Positions 22,868 to 33,945 of a stretch of 64,000 nt of DNA are shown here, one piece after another. Below the pieces are notes generated by a model. It was given only the letters and a program-made list of their open reading frames with translations, had not been told where the DNA came from and ran no database searches. The DNA lies in NCBI GenBank assembly GCA_051294375.1, contig CM119270.1:17829710-17893709 (forward strand). The letters are read 5' to 3'. The DNA is from Paraspadella gotoi (Eukaryota > Chaetognatha). The position numbers and the translations under genes are program-made. Each line of letters begins with the position of its first letter. Position 1 is the first letter of the stretch.

Positions 22868-23160
22868 AGTCGATCTGCTTATCGCAGATTCGACTCTAAT
22901 TAATCTTGTCGGTTATTCACTTACATCATGGTCAGAACTATAAAAGTTTCGTTGGAATCGAGAATTTGCATGAAAAAATAAACAAATATTATGCTTACTC
23001 ATAAATGTTTTAATTATTTAAAATTTGATTTCTAAATCACGAATAAAATTTTGCATGTGGATAGGAAAATGTTCTGAATTTAATAGTAGATTAAAGTTTT
23101 CGACGAAATCTTGGGAGGTCGGAAATGGAAAAAAAAGTAAGTTTCACTTGAAAGTTGTTT
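22868..23160 (-). repeat. Hairpin-ended dispersed repeat (copy B)
   Basis: Identical by eye to 18427-18720; hairpin at 22868-22895. Confidence 0.5.
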
Positions 23161-23692
23161 TAAGTTTCTCTCTCTGCTTCGCTCTTGCGCTCTCGCTCTC
23201 TCTCTCTCTCTACTCTCTCTCTCTCTCTCTGCAAGTTAAAACAATTATATAATTTATATATAATATAAATTAATATATATATTAATTATATAATTATAAA
23301 TTTATATAATATATATATTTATATAAGATACCAAGTCGAAAAAATCAACGCGAATTTTCTCTGGCTCTACTCTCTCTCATCTCTCTCATTCTCTCGTCTC
23401 TCTTCTCTCTCCTCTCTCTTCTCTCTCTCTCATCTCTCTCTCTCTCTCTTGAGTCTCCCTCTTTGCGGAACCTGTTCAAGGATGTCTTTTCAAAATGGTT
23501 TCCCTGTACGATTGAAAAAACCGGTACAAAAATTAGATAAAGAAACTTTCGAATATCGGACCAAAATCAACGAAAAGAGGGAGAGAGAGAATTGACCAAC
23601 TAAAAAAGTTCACGGATCAACGAGGCGAATTCTCTTCAGCTCTCTCTGTCTCGCTCTCCCTCTCCTCTCATTCTATATATACCCATTCTATT

Positions 23693-23717
23693 NNNNNNNN
23701 NNNNNNNNNNNNNNNNN
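23693..23717. other. Assembly gap of exactly 25 N (B/C junction)
   Basis: 25 unknown bases between copies B and C. Confidence 0.95.
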
Positions 23718-26067
23718 AAGAAAAAAGAAATGAAAAGAAAAGAAAAGAAAAGAGAAATGAAAAGAAAAGAGAAATGAAAAGAAAAGAACAGAAAAGAACA
23801 GAAAAGAAAAGAACAGAAAAGAAAAGAACAGAACGTTTGTGGCAAAGAAAAACAACTCAGACGTGTTGTTTTTATTTTCAGATACAATCTCTTAAAGATA
23901 TGTCAAAAAACACTCTTATTTCATTACTTGCTTCTGTCAAATGATTTCTAATTAAAGGATAAAAAAAACTATGAAACAAACTTATTAGTTCTAGACCGAT
24001 GCTTCATATAACTGAACTAATGGCACAAGTTGGGGACTTTTGCTGATTTAACAGTTGACCCCACAGGTAAGCTGAGAGAAGGATCTTAAATATACACTGT
24101 GGCATGTCGGCTGACAGAGGTACGTGATCAAAGTCCATGAATTTTGTACAGAGAACAGTGGAGGATTCCCGCGGTGTAAATACCCATTGACCCTTGCCAT
24201 TGACCCTGTACGTAGCTATATAAGAATAGCTTAGTCTGTTGCCGCCGAAAACTTAATGCTATAACTTAATTTCACGCAGAGCTATATTCTTCACATCACC
24301 AAAACATCTTTACTACACTAGTAAAACCTGCGTCGAAGCCTTTAAATTCACTCCACACAAACATGGGCCGACGCATTCCACTTATCTTGTCCATGTTGTT
24401 TGATGGCTGAGTACGATGTTCATTAGCCACCACTTGGGAGCCAGTGTCTCTTGGTGGGAAATGCTGCCAAGGACCCGACTCATCAATGGGGATCAGGGTT
24501 CACGTAGATCATCATCAATAAAGGCGACGGAGGAGCGTAGCCGAAGGTATCGATGAAGGTCATATCTTGCCCAACCGTTTTGGGGATGGAACGATGCTGG
24601 GGGGTCTCTTTTGCGCCGTCGAAGTGCGTTTTAAGAATAAGTTAGCTGGAGTTTGCGGTGGACATGAATTGAAACTTAATCAATGCAATCCAATTAATTA
24701 GTTTGGAGATTTAATCGAATAGTAAAATGAATAATTAATATAGAAAATAGAAGAAGGAGATTAATAAAATAAAAAAGCAGATAGAATAAAGAATAAATAA
24801 CAAAAAAAAAGAACAAGAAAGAAAGAAAAAAGAAATAAAAGAGCATAGAAACGAGAAAAGAAAAGAAAAGAAAAGAGACAATGGAAATAGAATAGAAGAA
24901 AACAAAAGAAAAGCGAAAAGAAAAGAACAGAAAAAGATAAAAAGAAAAAGAAACAGAAAGCAAAGCAAAAGCAAAAAGCCAAGCAAAGCAAAGCAAATCT
25001 CAAAGCAAAGCAAAAGCAAAGCAAAAGCAAGCAAATCAAAGCAAACGCAACAGCTAAAGCAAAAATGCAAAGCCAAAGCAAAGCAAAAGCAAAGCAAAGC
25101 AAAGCGAAAGCAAAAAGCAATAGCAAAAGTCAATTAACTCACGCCTGTCAAGCAAATCCGCTTCAAATAACGAAAAATTATATTCCACGGCGCAGAAGCT
25201 CCATTCAAAATCGCGTTGAAAGGAAATCCTCAATCGACGTCGTCACGATATCCGTACGGATATTTTGCTACGATATGTACCATTCTAAGCATGTTCGTAC
25301 ACGTGACCCATGAGGCCAACGTGAGTGATACTTAAATCTAATCCCGTTGATAGCAGGTCGATAATCCGAAATTCACGTTGACGGGCGCGAAGGCGAAAGG
25401 AATTTTCCCAGTCCGTTGGGTCGAACAGCGTGCAGAAGCAGAGAAAAAGAAAACTTGCAAGGCAGCCGGACATGAGTCGGCGTCGTCATTCGTTCGTCGT
25501 CTTCGTTACCGTCGCGCCAAGGTGTCTTCGCAGCCTTCGTTCATAACGGTTTTGAATGTTCCGTCCCCAATCCTTGAACCTTTTCACGATCGAGAAAGAT
25601 GTATCGTAGAAGAGTCGCGATGAACCGTCAAAGCGAACGATTGACGCCGGAAGACGCCCAGTGAAGACAAAGGTCGCCAACCATTCCAGCCCGGAGGATC
25701 CGCCAGGCGCTCTTCTCGACATTTTCCGGCGCCAGAGTGACGTTGGAGAAAAGGGCCAATTGCGCGCGGCCTTTTTGACCGCCGCGGCCTTTTGAGCGCC
25801 GCCTTTCCCCATGCCATGTTGGCCGAGACATGGAAAGACGTGCCTGTTCGTTTGCAGACTTGCGGGGACTAGCAACGTTGCCCCACGAAGACTTTGACCT
25901 GAAGTAGAGTTTATTACTATTTCTATTTAAATTTTTCTAACATCGTTGGTTTTGGATTAATTAATAATAATAATAATAAATAATAATAATAATGAATTAA
26001 TCAATACATAAATCAATAATTAATAATAATAATAATAATTCACATAACTTAATAAAATAATACTAAT

Positions 26068-26092
26068 NNNNNNNNNNNNNNNNNNNNNNNNN
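26068..26092. other. Assembly gap of exactly 25 N inside an (AAT)n tract of copy C
   Basis: The homologous positions in copies A (16180-16335) and B (20615-20765) are continuous (AAT)n, so no unique sequence is likely to be missing. Confidence 0.9.
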
Positions 26093-26128
<36 letters not shown>

Positions 26129-26578
26129 TTAAGTTTAAAAAATAAATGATAAAATGATTTAACCTAAATATTATGCATATATTGTGGCGGTATATTCACA
26201 CCGCCTCACGTCCACCATCGTTCAGCCAAATCCATTGGCTCAGAGGGGGAACACACAATCCCAAGCGTAGTGTTCCATCCACAGTCCTAACGACTTCCCT
26301 CTGCGTTGGCAAAGCCAGACCGTCCTAGGGTAACCGCGCCAGTGACTGGAGGTGTCACTGTGAATCGGAAGCCCCCAAAGCCAACATTGAGATGCCCCAT
26401 CCCAATTGGCATCACAGGCAACCCGGCTGTTGCCATAATATATAATGTAATAATTTTTTTTAATTAACAATTGAAAGTATCTTTAAGTAAAATAAAATTA
26501 ATTTTAAAAAAATGAGGGAAATTTTCGAAATAATTTAGTTAATAACGGTTAAGAATTAATCGTTAGGAGGATCTTCAC

Positions 26579-27097
26579 CTGAGCCTTGGGTCCGCTCAAT
26601 CCCCGGACCATTTTGCTAGAATCTCCCGCATCAAAAGGAAAGAGACAATATCGGGTAGCGTTACTCTCCACATCCTTCATCGCCAACGTCACGTTGAGGC
26701 ATTCGTCGAAGCCCCCGATAAGCTGCATGGCGCCCAAGAGGAACCCGTGACGCGGGCGTCCGAACGAGTCGAACATGTTGAGGATTCCCGGATGTTTAGT
26801 CAGGAATTTCGGGTCCAGGATCAACCCGAATAGGATAGATTCCATCACGGAATTGCAGGAGTGAGACAAGTCGGACGGCGGCGGCAGCATCGACGCCGCC
26901 AGAGACGCGGCGTCGAATCCGCTCGAGGAGAAAACGGCGCCGGCTTCAAACGCCGATACGACGGCGGCGGCGGCGTCGACCAAAGCGGCGCCGTCAAAGG
27001 CTCGAAAACCGGGAATCGGCGCGATTTGAGACGGCGCCGGCGTTGGGATGAGAAGAAGCGCGAGAAAGAGGAAGAGGGGCGGCGCCACCGGCGACAT
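26579..27097 (-). CDS. NRF-6-like exon 1 (copy C, intact): signal peptide and NRF domain
   Basis: A 519-bp open exon of 173 codons ending in phase 0 at GCTCAG|GTGAAG. It starts MSPVAPPLFLFLALLLIPTP, a clear signal peptide with cleavage probable near APSQ. It continues with an Ala-rich linker and the NRF domain: LSHSCNSVMESILFGLILDP, NMFDSFGRPRHGFLLGAMQL, IGGFDECLNV and an NAT N-glycosylation site before RYCLFPF. The 'D..GK...G.l.G......G.fdeCL' pattern identifies the domain. GC-rich third positions contrast with the AT-rich flanks and support real coding. This is the best start for the gene as a whole. Confidence 0.88.
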
Positions 27098-27947
27098 TGT
27101 TAGAAATACTTTTTATTTTCGTGGTTCGATTAATTTATATTTTTGAGTTATTAAGGATTAAGCTTATATAATTTGTGGGAATGTATTTTCTTTTCAGTGG
27201 CGGTTTGGGTCTAATGTAGGGGCGCTGAAATTATTACACTGCGGCGCAAAAAAAAGTAGCCACTTGTTAGCTTTAAATACCCCACTATTTTTTTTTCATT
27301 TTAAGAAAATATTCAATTGTAATTTAAAGCCGAAACATGTACGTCCCTATGTACCAATAAAATCGTTGTTGTAAACAAATTCAAACTTCTTCTACTAATT
27401 CAAATCCAATGAAACGAAAAGAAATTCGCGATGAGAAAATATTTATAAATTTTTAAAAAGCTATCGATGGGGACAAGAAAAAAATTAATTGGTTCAGGCA
27501 GTAGAATACTGCAATACTTTAAAATCCGAGTTCGAAAACAGAATTGGGAAATGATTTTTGGAGGTTAAGTTGATGATACTTTTTTTTCTGACTGATGATT
27601 AAAAATTGTTTTTCTATATAGTTTTCTTATTTATTTTAATTTGATTTTGGTCAAAAATGCAAATTTTCATAAAGTCATTGACTCTTGTTGATTTTTTGTA
27701 CAAATCGATTTTGACGTCCTATAACTTTTGAATGCTTTACTCGATGTTATTGGGACTTGGACCAATTGCTTCATCTTTTAATAAGCTTTATTTTATGTTT
27801 ATATATCTTTAAAGAATTCATACATCCAATGCGGTTTTTTCAATGTGAAAAAGTGGCTACTTTTTTTTGCGCCGCAGTGTATTTGCGGTCACGTGAATCG
27901 CGAACGATCGAAAAGTAAAGTCGAGAAAGGTATTTTCTTTTTTTTTT

Positions 27948-28240
27948 AGTCGGATCTGCTTATCGCAGATTCCGACTCTAATTAATCTTGTCGGTTATTC
28001 ACTTACATCATGTCAGAACTATAAAGTTTCGTTGGAATCGAGAATTTGCATGAAAAAATAAACAAATATTATGCTTACTCATAAATGTTTTAATTATTTA
28101 AAATTTGATTTCTAAATCACGATAAAATTTTGCATGTGGATAGGAAAATGTCTGATTTAAAGTAGATATAAAGTTTCGACGAAATCTTGGGAGCGGAAAT
28201 GGAAAAAAAAGTAAAGTTCACTTGAAGTTGTTTTAAGTTT
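27948..28240 (-). repeat. Hairpin-ended dispersed repeat (copy C)
   Basis: Hairpin at 27948-27977 with the fuller stem AGTCGGATCTGC/GCAGATTCCGACT, matching the 12648 copy better than A and B do. Confidence 0.5.
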
Positions 28241-28264
28241 CTCTCTCTCTCGCTCTCGCTCTCG

Positions 28265-28295
<31 letters not shown>

Positions 28296-28690
28296 TCTGC
28301 AAGTTAAAACAATTATATAATTTATATATAATATAAATTATATAATATAAATTATATAATATAAATTATATAATATATATATTTATATAAGATACAAGTC
28401 GAAAAAATCAACGCGAATTTTCTCTGGCTCTCTCTCTCTCTCTCTCTCTTTCTCTCTGAGTCTCCATTCTTTGCGGACCTTGTTCAAGGATGTCTTTTCA
28501 AATTGGTTTCACGTACGATTGAAAAACCGGTCACAAAAATTGATAAAGAAACTTTCGAATATCGGCCAAAATCACGAAAGAGGGAGAGAGAGAAATGACC
28601 ACTAAAAAGTTCACGGATCACGAGGCGAATTTCTCTTCACTCTCTCTGTCTCGCTCTCCCTCTCTCTCTCTTTCTCCCATTCTATTTTAC

Positions 28691-29845
28691 TTCCCACTGT
28701 CTCATAATTTTTTTTCTTCACAACGTCTTTATTCTCTTCCCCTTTTTTTCCCTTTTTTTCCTTTTCATTTTTTTCTTTTTTTTCTTTTTTCCTTTCTTCC
28801 TTTCTTTTTTTTTCCCTTTTTTATCCCCAGACAAAATGTTTCCGCTCCTCTCCGTTACAAATCATTTTCTCCCTGAGGAAAACCGCCTTTTATGGAATCT
28901 TTGTATGAAAGGCTGAGACCCGAANNNNNNNNNNNNNNNNNNNNNNNNNNNNNNNNNNNNNNNNNNNNNNNNNNNNNNNNNNNNNNNNNNNNNNNNNNNN
29001 NNNNNNNNNNNNNNNNNNNNNNNNNNNNNNNNNNNNNNNNNNNNNNNNNNNNNNNNNNNNNNNNNNNNNNNNNNNNNNNNNNNNNNNNNNNNNNNNNNNN
29101 NNNNNNNNNNNNNNNNNNNNNNNNNNNNNNNNNNNNNNNNNNNNNNNNNNNNNNNNNNNNNNNNNNNNNNNNNNNNNNNNNNNNNNNNNNNNNNNNNNNN
29201 NNNNNNNNNNNAAAGAAAGAAAGAAAGAAAGAAAGAAAGACAAAAAAGAAAGTAAGAAAGGTAACTGGTAAACCAGAAAAATGAAGAACGGCATCAGACG
29301 GAGGAAGCGAAGAAGGAAGGAGAAAAATTACGCGGGAAATAAAAGAGAAAAGAGAAAAGAAAAAAAGAAAAACCGAAGAAATGATTGAAAGAATTAATCA
29401 AACAAAATCCGAGATTCGCTCGCGCTGAAAAAAAAATAACCAATTAAAAAAGCGTTCTTTCGACGACTGATGACGTGAGAGACCGAACACTCAAAAGCAC
29501 GAACAAAACATTGGCAAAACGGTCGTGTATATAGATAAACACTACTCACTCACGAATATATATCCAGACACTCACGAGCACGTGCACGAAATAAAACCTA
29601 CTGGGAAAAATGATGAATTTTGAATTTCCTGTACTTCTGGAGATGCTATTAATTTAAAAAAAATTTCTATAAGACAGTTTTGCTGAATGTTAAATAGCGT
29701 ATTTGATATATTATAAAGTGGATGAATTCGACTGATATTTGTCTGAGCGGCAGACGTCAGAACTGCGGATCTTCAGATGTTAAAAAAAAAAGTTTGGCCG
29801 TTGGTCAAATCCGGAGCCATGAGCGGAGTTTATTGCAGTTAAAGG
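28691..29845. other. Non-coding unique DNA with poly-T, a gap and (AAAG)n
   Basis: T-rich to 28850; N gap at 28925-29211; (AAAG)n at 29212-29240; A/T-rich unique DNA after that. No gene seen. Confidence 0.55.
28925..29211. other. Scaffold gap, 287 N
   Basis: Its right edge is an (AAAG)n tract. Confidence 0.95.
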
Positions 29846-29925
29846 TCAGGGAAGAGTAAGACGAGACGAGAGAGGGAGAGAGAAGAGAGAGGGAGAGAGA
29901 GAGAGAGAAGAGAGGGAGAGAGAGA

Positions 29926-29964
<39 letters not shown>

Positions 29965-30065
29965 AAGAGAGAAGAGAGAGAGAGAAGAGAGAGATAGGGG
30001 GAAGGAAAAAATGACGAGAGGAGAGAGTGCCAGAGAGAGGGGAAAGAGTGAGGAGAGAGAGAGGG
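29846..30065. repeat. (GA)n-rich tract
   Basis: Imperfect GAGAGA with GG and AA interruptions, purine-only on the plus strand. Confidence 0.9.
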
Positions 30066-30132
30066 GAATGGAAGTTGCGGTTGCTCATAATTTACAAGAA
30101 CGACGCACCCTCATTCATCAACGTCGACGCGA

Positions 30133-30186
30133 GAGGAAGAGGAGGAGGAGGAGGAAGAGGAGGAGGAGGAAGAGAAGGAGGAGGGG
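30133..30186. repeat. (AGG)n/(GAG)n tract
   Basis: aggaagaggaggaggaggag and variants. Confidence 0.85.
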
Positions 30187-30468
30187 AAACCAGCAACAAA
30201 ATCCATGAGGAGATTAACGAAAAAAGAGAGAGAGAAAAAAAATGGAGTGACAGAATTTTCCAAAGCGAAAACAGTGGTGACGAAACAGTTAAAAACATGT
30301 TTTTTTCTAATGAACCTCTTGGATTTTTGTATTTTTGTTTTGTTTTCTTTGGCACTTCTTTTTGTTTTATAATTTATCAAGTTGTTGAGTTCATTACTAC
30401 TAAATTACATCATTAAAAAATAAGCAATTCTCTTTAGAATATTCATTTTACTTCGAGATCCTTTGGTC
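30187..30468. other. Non-coding A/T-rich DNA
   Basis: No gene seen. Confidence 0.45.
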
Positions 30469-30480
30469 TCTCCTCTCTCT

Positions 30481-30551
<71 letters not shown>

Positions 30552-30552
30552 A
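30469..30552. repeat. (CT)n microsatellite
   Basis: CT tract with few interruptions. Confidence 0.9.
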
Positions 30553-30894
30553 CCTCTCTTTTCCCTTCCTTCACTCCATCTCTTTTTCTTTCATTCTATT
30601 TCAGTTAGGATCCAGAATAATCAGAGAATATCAAGTTTGTTTGAGTAAGTTTTTAATCTCAGCTGCTTTTTTTTGACCCCCCCTTCCGAATCTTCTACTA
30701 CAAACTCGTATTTTTTTTTTTTTTTTTACAAGTCAACGTCATTTTCTCGATTTCTCAGCCGGAGAAGCTTTTTCTCGTTCAATCTCGTTTAGTTTTTTGT
30801 TGTTTTTTTTTATCTCTGCGTTTCCATGGTGATCCTTCTCAATCTCCTTCTTTCCTTTTCTCCCATTCAATCTTTTTCATATTTACTTTACTGT

Positions 30895-31203
30895 CTTCTT
30901 TCCTTCCTTTCCTCCTCCTTCCTTCCTTCTTCCTCATCCTTTCCTTCCTTTCCTTCCTTTCCTTCCTTTCCTTCCTTCCTTTCCATTCCTTTCCTCCTTC
31001 CTTTCCTCTTTCCTTCCTTTCCTTCCTTTCTTCCTTTCCTTTCCTTTCCTTTCCTTTCTTTCTTTTCCTTTCCTTCCTTCCTTTTTTTTCCTTTCTCCCA
31101 TTTCTTCCTTTCCTTTCCTTCCTTCCTTTCCTTTCCTTTCTTTTCCTTCCTTTCCTCCCATTCCTTCCTTTCCTTCCCTTCCTCCCTTTTCCTCCTTTTC
31201 CAT
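30895..31203. repeat. Polypyrimidine (TTCC)n/(TTTCC)n tract
   Basis: About 300 bp with only isolated A bases on the plus strand, built of ttcctttcc blocks. Frames through it give false Lys/Gly/Arg-rich (minus) or Ser/Phe-rich (plus) proteins. Confidence 0.9.
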
Positions 31204-31615
31204 CTTGACCCGGACCCCATAATTTTTTCGTTCGCATCTTCGGGAGACACGAGCTTCCGCTTTCTGCGATTACATCTGCGATTCTTAATCTGCGAATATT
31301 TATGAAGACAATTGCGGATTCGGTGGTTTTTCGCTTCGACTCGGGGATCCGAGAGAGTTGTCGCCATCTTGAACAACTCGAACAGTGAGAGACAGAGAAG
31401 ACAGTAACAACAGTGTAATTAATATCAACGTTAACACAATAACAAAATAACAACAACGAGGACAACAATAATTAGAAAAAAAGGGAAAAAAAGAAAAAGA
31501 AAAATAAAAACGTTTAAACCATAAGCACAAATACAGTAATAACATTATCGCAAACCACAACAAAAAAGAAGTACTTGTAGTATAACAATGACCAAATAGA
31601 TTTCAAGGAAAATCG
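31204..31615. other. Non-coding DNA
   Basis: Contains caataacaaaataacaacaa-type A-rich DNA. No exon seen. Confidence 0.45.
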
Positions 31616-31965
31616 TAAAAGGGACGAAAGACAAAGGACGAAGGACAAAGTTGAAAGGAGCAAAGGACAACCGACAAATTATGAACGAGATAAGACTGTT
31701 AAGACACGGCGAACGACGAAAGGCGCACGACGAAAGGCAAACGACGAACGACGAACGATGAACAGCGAACAAAGAACCACGTACCACGAACCATGAACCA
31801 CGAACGACGAAAGCGATGAAGGACGAACGACAAACTACGAACGACGAACGACAAATGATGAACTATGAATGACGAATGACGAACAGCAAACAACGAACAA
31901 CGAACAACGAACCACGAACAACTAACGATGAACGAGGAAAGCGACGAAGGACGAATGCAACCAAC
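31616..31965. repeat. Degenerate ACGA-based minisatellite
   Basis: About 350 bp of acgaacgacgaa, cgaaccacgaa and acgaaaggacg words with drifting period (7-10 bp). The minus-strand frame reads FVVRRSSF-like repeats as a by-product. Confidence 0.75.
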
Positions 31966-32019
31966 GGCAACGAGCAACGTTTTTCATTCCCATAATTGGT
32001 TCCATCTTCGGCAGAGTTC

Positions 32020-32250
32020 GTCGTCGTCCCTCAGGGTCGTTGTTGTTGTTGTCGTCGTTGTTGTCAATGTCGTCGATGTCGTAGGTATTGAAGCCTTCTT
32101 AAAATCTTCTTTGTTAGTTGGCGTAAATGTCGTCTTTTTTTGACGTCAAAGACGTCACACTCAATGGAGGCGACGGCAATGACGATGACATCTTTGTCAT
32201 CAGCATCCCAGTCGTTTTCCGAGTACTGGTCATCGTCACCGTCGTTGTCT

Positions 32251-32282
<32 letters not shown>

Positions 32283-32330
32283 GTCGTCGTCGTGGTCAAG
32301 GGTCGAGACAGAGAGAAAGTGACGAAGAAT
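32020..32330. repeat. (TCG)n/(GTTGTCGTC) tracts
   Basis: GTC/GTT triplets at 32020-32090 and a cleaner (TCG)n at 32243-32293 flank a short non-repeated segment. Confidence 0.8.
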
Positions 32331-32814
32331 TTCTCCGCCATTTTCGTGATTGAAGGGTCTTAGGATTTGCTTGAGCTCAAAAGGAGAGGGGACGGGGTGT
32401 GAAAGAGGATGGAGGGTGAGGGGCGGTGAAAGGGGGAAGTGAAAAGGTGGTGAGACTGGGAGATGTGAAGAATAAAATAAAAGGAGCGTGAAAGGTGAAA
32501 ATAAGTAATAACAAAGAGGAAAGAAGGAAAAGGAAAAAAAAGAGGAAAATAAAAGTGAAAAAAAAAAAGTGAAAATCGTTTTGAAGATGGAAAACGGAAA
32601 AAGATGAGGAGGAATAAAATTTGAGTGAGAAGCGGACAAGGAAGGATGGAAGCGGACAAAGGAGGAAGGAAGCGGACAATGGAAGAGAAGTGGAGAGAGG
32701 AGGAGAGAAGTAAAGAAACGAGAAGAGAATAGAAAAAAAAAAAAGAAAAGTGAAGATAATCAAAAAAATGAAATGAATGGGGGAGAAAGGAATGGGTATA
32801 GAAGTAAAAGCTGA

Positions 32815-32965
32815 GAAGCGAAAGCTAAGAAGCGAAAGTAGAGAAGCAAAATCTGAGAAGCAAAAGCTGAGAAGCGAAATCTTAGAAGCTAAAGCTGAGA
32901 ACCGAGAGTAGAGAAGCGAAAACTGAGAAGCGGAAGCTGAGAAGCGAAAGCCGTGTAGCGTTTCT
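32815..32965. repeat. 14-bp minisatellite (GAGAAGCGAAAGCT), about 10 copies
   Basis: Copies vary at 1-3 bases (gagaagcaaaatct, gagaagcggaagct). Confidence 0.85.
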
Positions 32966-33097
32966 GAGTTGAAAGCTGCGGCCGTCGGCGTCGAAAGAAA
33001 GTGACATCTAATTATCGCGAGGAACCGTCGAGAGGGAGAAAGAATGAAGCGGAGGTAAGGTTTGGGAAGCGGGGAGAGGTAAGGTGAGGTGAGGAAG

Positions 33098-33170
33098 AGG
33101 AGGAGGAGAATGAGGAAAAGGAAGAGGAGAACGAGGAAGAGGAAGAGGAGAACGAGGAAGAGGAGATAAG
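33098..33170. repeat. 18-bp purine minisatellite (gaagaggagaacgaggaa)
   Basis: Three to four copies of gaagaggagaacgaggaa-like units. Confidence 0.75.
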
Positions 33171-33236
33171 TAGGAGAAACTACGAGAGTAAGAGAAATGA
33201 CCGAGAGAAATCGCAGAAGAAAATCTGAGCAACAAG

Positions 33237-33276
33237 TAGGGTAAGGGTTATGGATAGAGATAGGGTTAGGGTAAGT
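33237..33276. repeat. Short interstitial telomere-like words (TAGGGT/TTAGGG)
   Basis: gtagggtaagggttatgg followed by atagggttagggtaagtg. Degenerate and only 40 bp long. Confidence 0.4.
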
Positions 33277-33593
33277 GTCGATCCGAGAGAAGGAATGAGA
33301 AGTTCATAGGAGCGAGAATATTTGAGAATAGGAACTTTTGTTAATAGAAAATCATAGAGTTACATCGCTGGAGCTAAATTTATCTGGAGTTTTTACGACG
33401 ACTTTTAACGACGAAAACCTTTTAATGGAGCCTCGACTTCAATGGCTTAGGTCGCAGTTGCAAAATCATTTTCTCTCTTCAAGCTATCGATGCGATCGGC
33501 CACGAGTCACGCCCACAATCGGGGCGTCACCAACAGACGAACGTGGTTATTATTGCGCGTCACATTTCGCAAATCGATTTGTCTCTCGGTCGC

Positions 33594-33596
<3 letters not shown>

Positions 33597-33635
<39 letters not shown>

Positions 33636-33637
33636 AG
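33597..33637. repeat. (GAC)n microsatellite
   Basis: About 13 GAC/ACG units, the same motif family as (TCG)n on the other strand. Confidence 0.9.
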
Positions 33638-33822
33638 TCGCTGACGTTGTTTGAGGTTTTCGATGGCAAGAGGGTGATGATGTGACGGCGATGTCAGGAG
33701 AAAGATCATGATATCACGGTGATGTGATGCGGTTTATTTTCATTATCTGTGTCATTTCAGTGTCACCAGTAGTAAAAGTACAATACTTATTAAATTTCTC
33801 ATAAACCCCCCACTTTTGACGC

Positions 33823-33823
33823 T

Positions 33824-33865
<42 letters not shown>

Positions 33866-33898
33866 CATCTCTCTCTCTCCTCTCTCTCTCTTCTCTCT

Positions 33899-33934
<36 letters not shown>

Positions 33935-33945
33935 CTCCTTTTTCT
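33823..33945. repeat. (CT)n microsatellite
   Basis: CT units with G, A and TT interruptions. Confidence 0.9.

Larger units (their letters stand above)
19277..23692. repeat. Tandem copy B
   Basis: Matches 14864-19251 and ends at the same base as copy A (cccattctatt) immediately before a 25-N gap. Confidence 0.85.
24358..27097 (-). pseudogene. NRF-6-like copy C (exons 4 to 1); exon 1 intact, exons 2-4 error-rich
   Basis: Third direct copy. Exon 1 26579-27097 (open), exon 2 start 26324, exon 3 25143-25898, exon 4 24358-24645; intron 4 sequence continues left to about 23836. Exons 3 and 4 carry many insertions compared with copy A (for example 'ccacttgggagccagtgtc' for 'ccacttggagcaagtgtc'). 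Copy C still supplies details missing in A: LALMGHVYE at the GH motif of exon 3, and RLGLCVPP in exon 2. Exons 5-6 are absent to its left. Probably the same gene as copy A. Confidence 0.72.
23718..28690. repeat. Tandem copy C
   Basis: Opens with 118 bp of AAAAG repeat, then from about 23836 follows intron 4 onward in the same order as copy A, with a higher error load to about 28000. It runs past the point where A and B stop, into unique sequence (ttttacttcccactgtctc). Confidence 0.82.

Noticed and set aside
30839-31468. 209-codon Lys/Gly/Arg-rich minus-strand ORF
   Set aside because: Translation of the (TTCC)n polypyrimidine tract.
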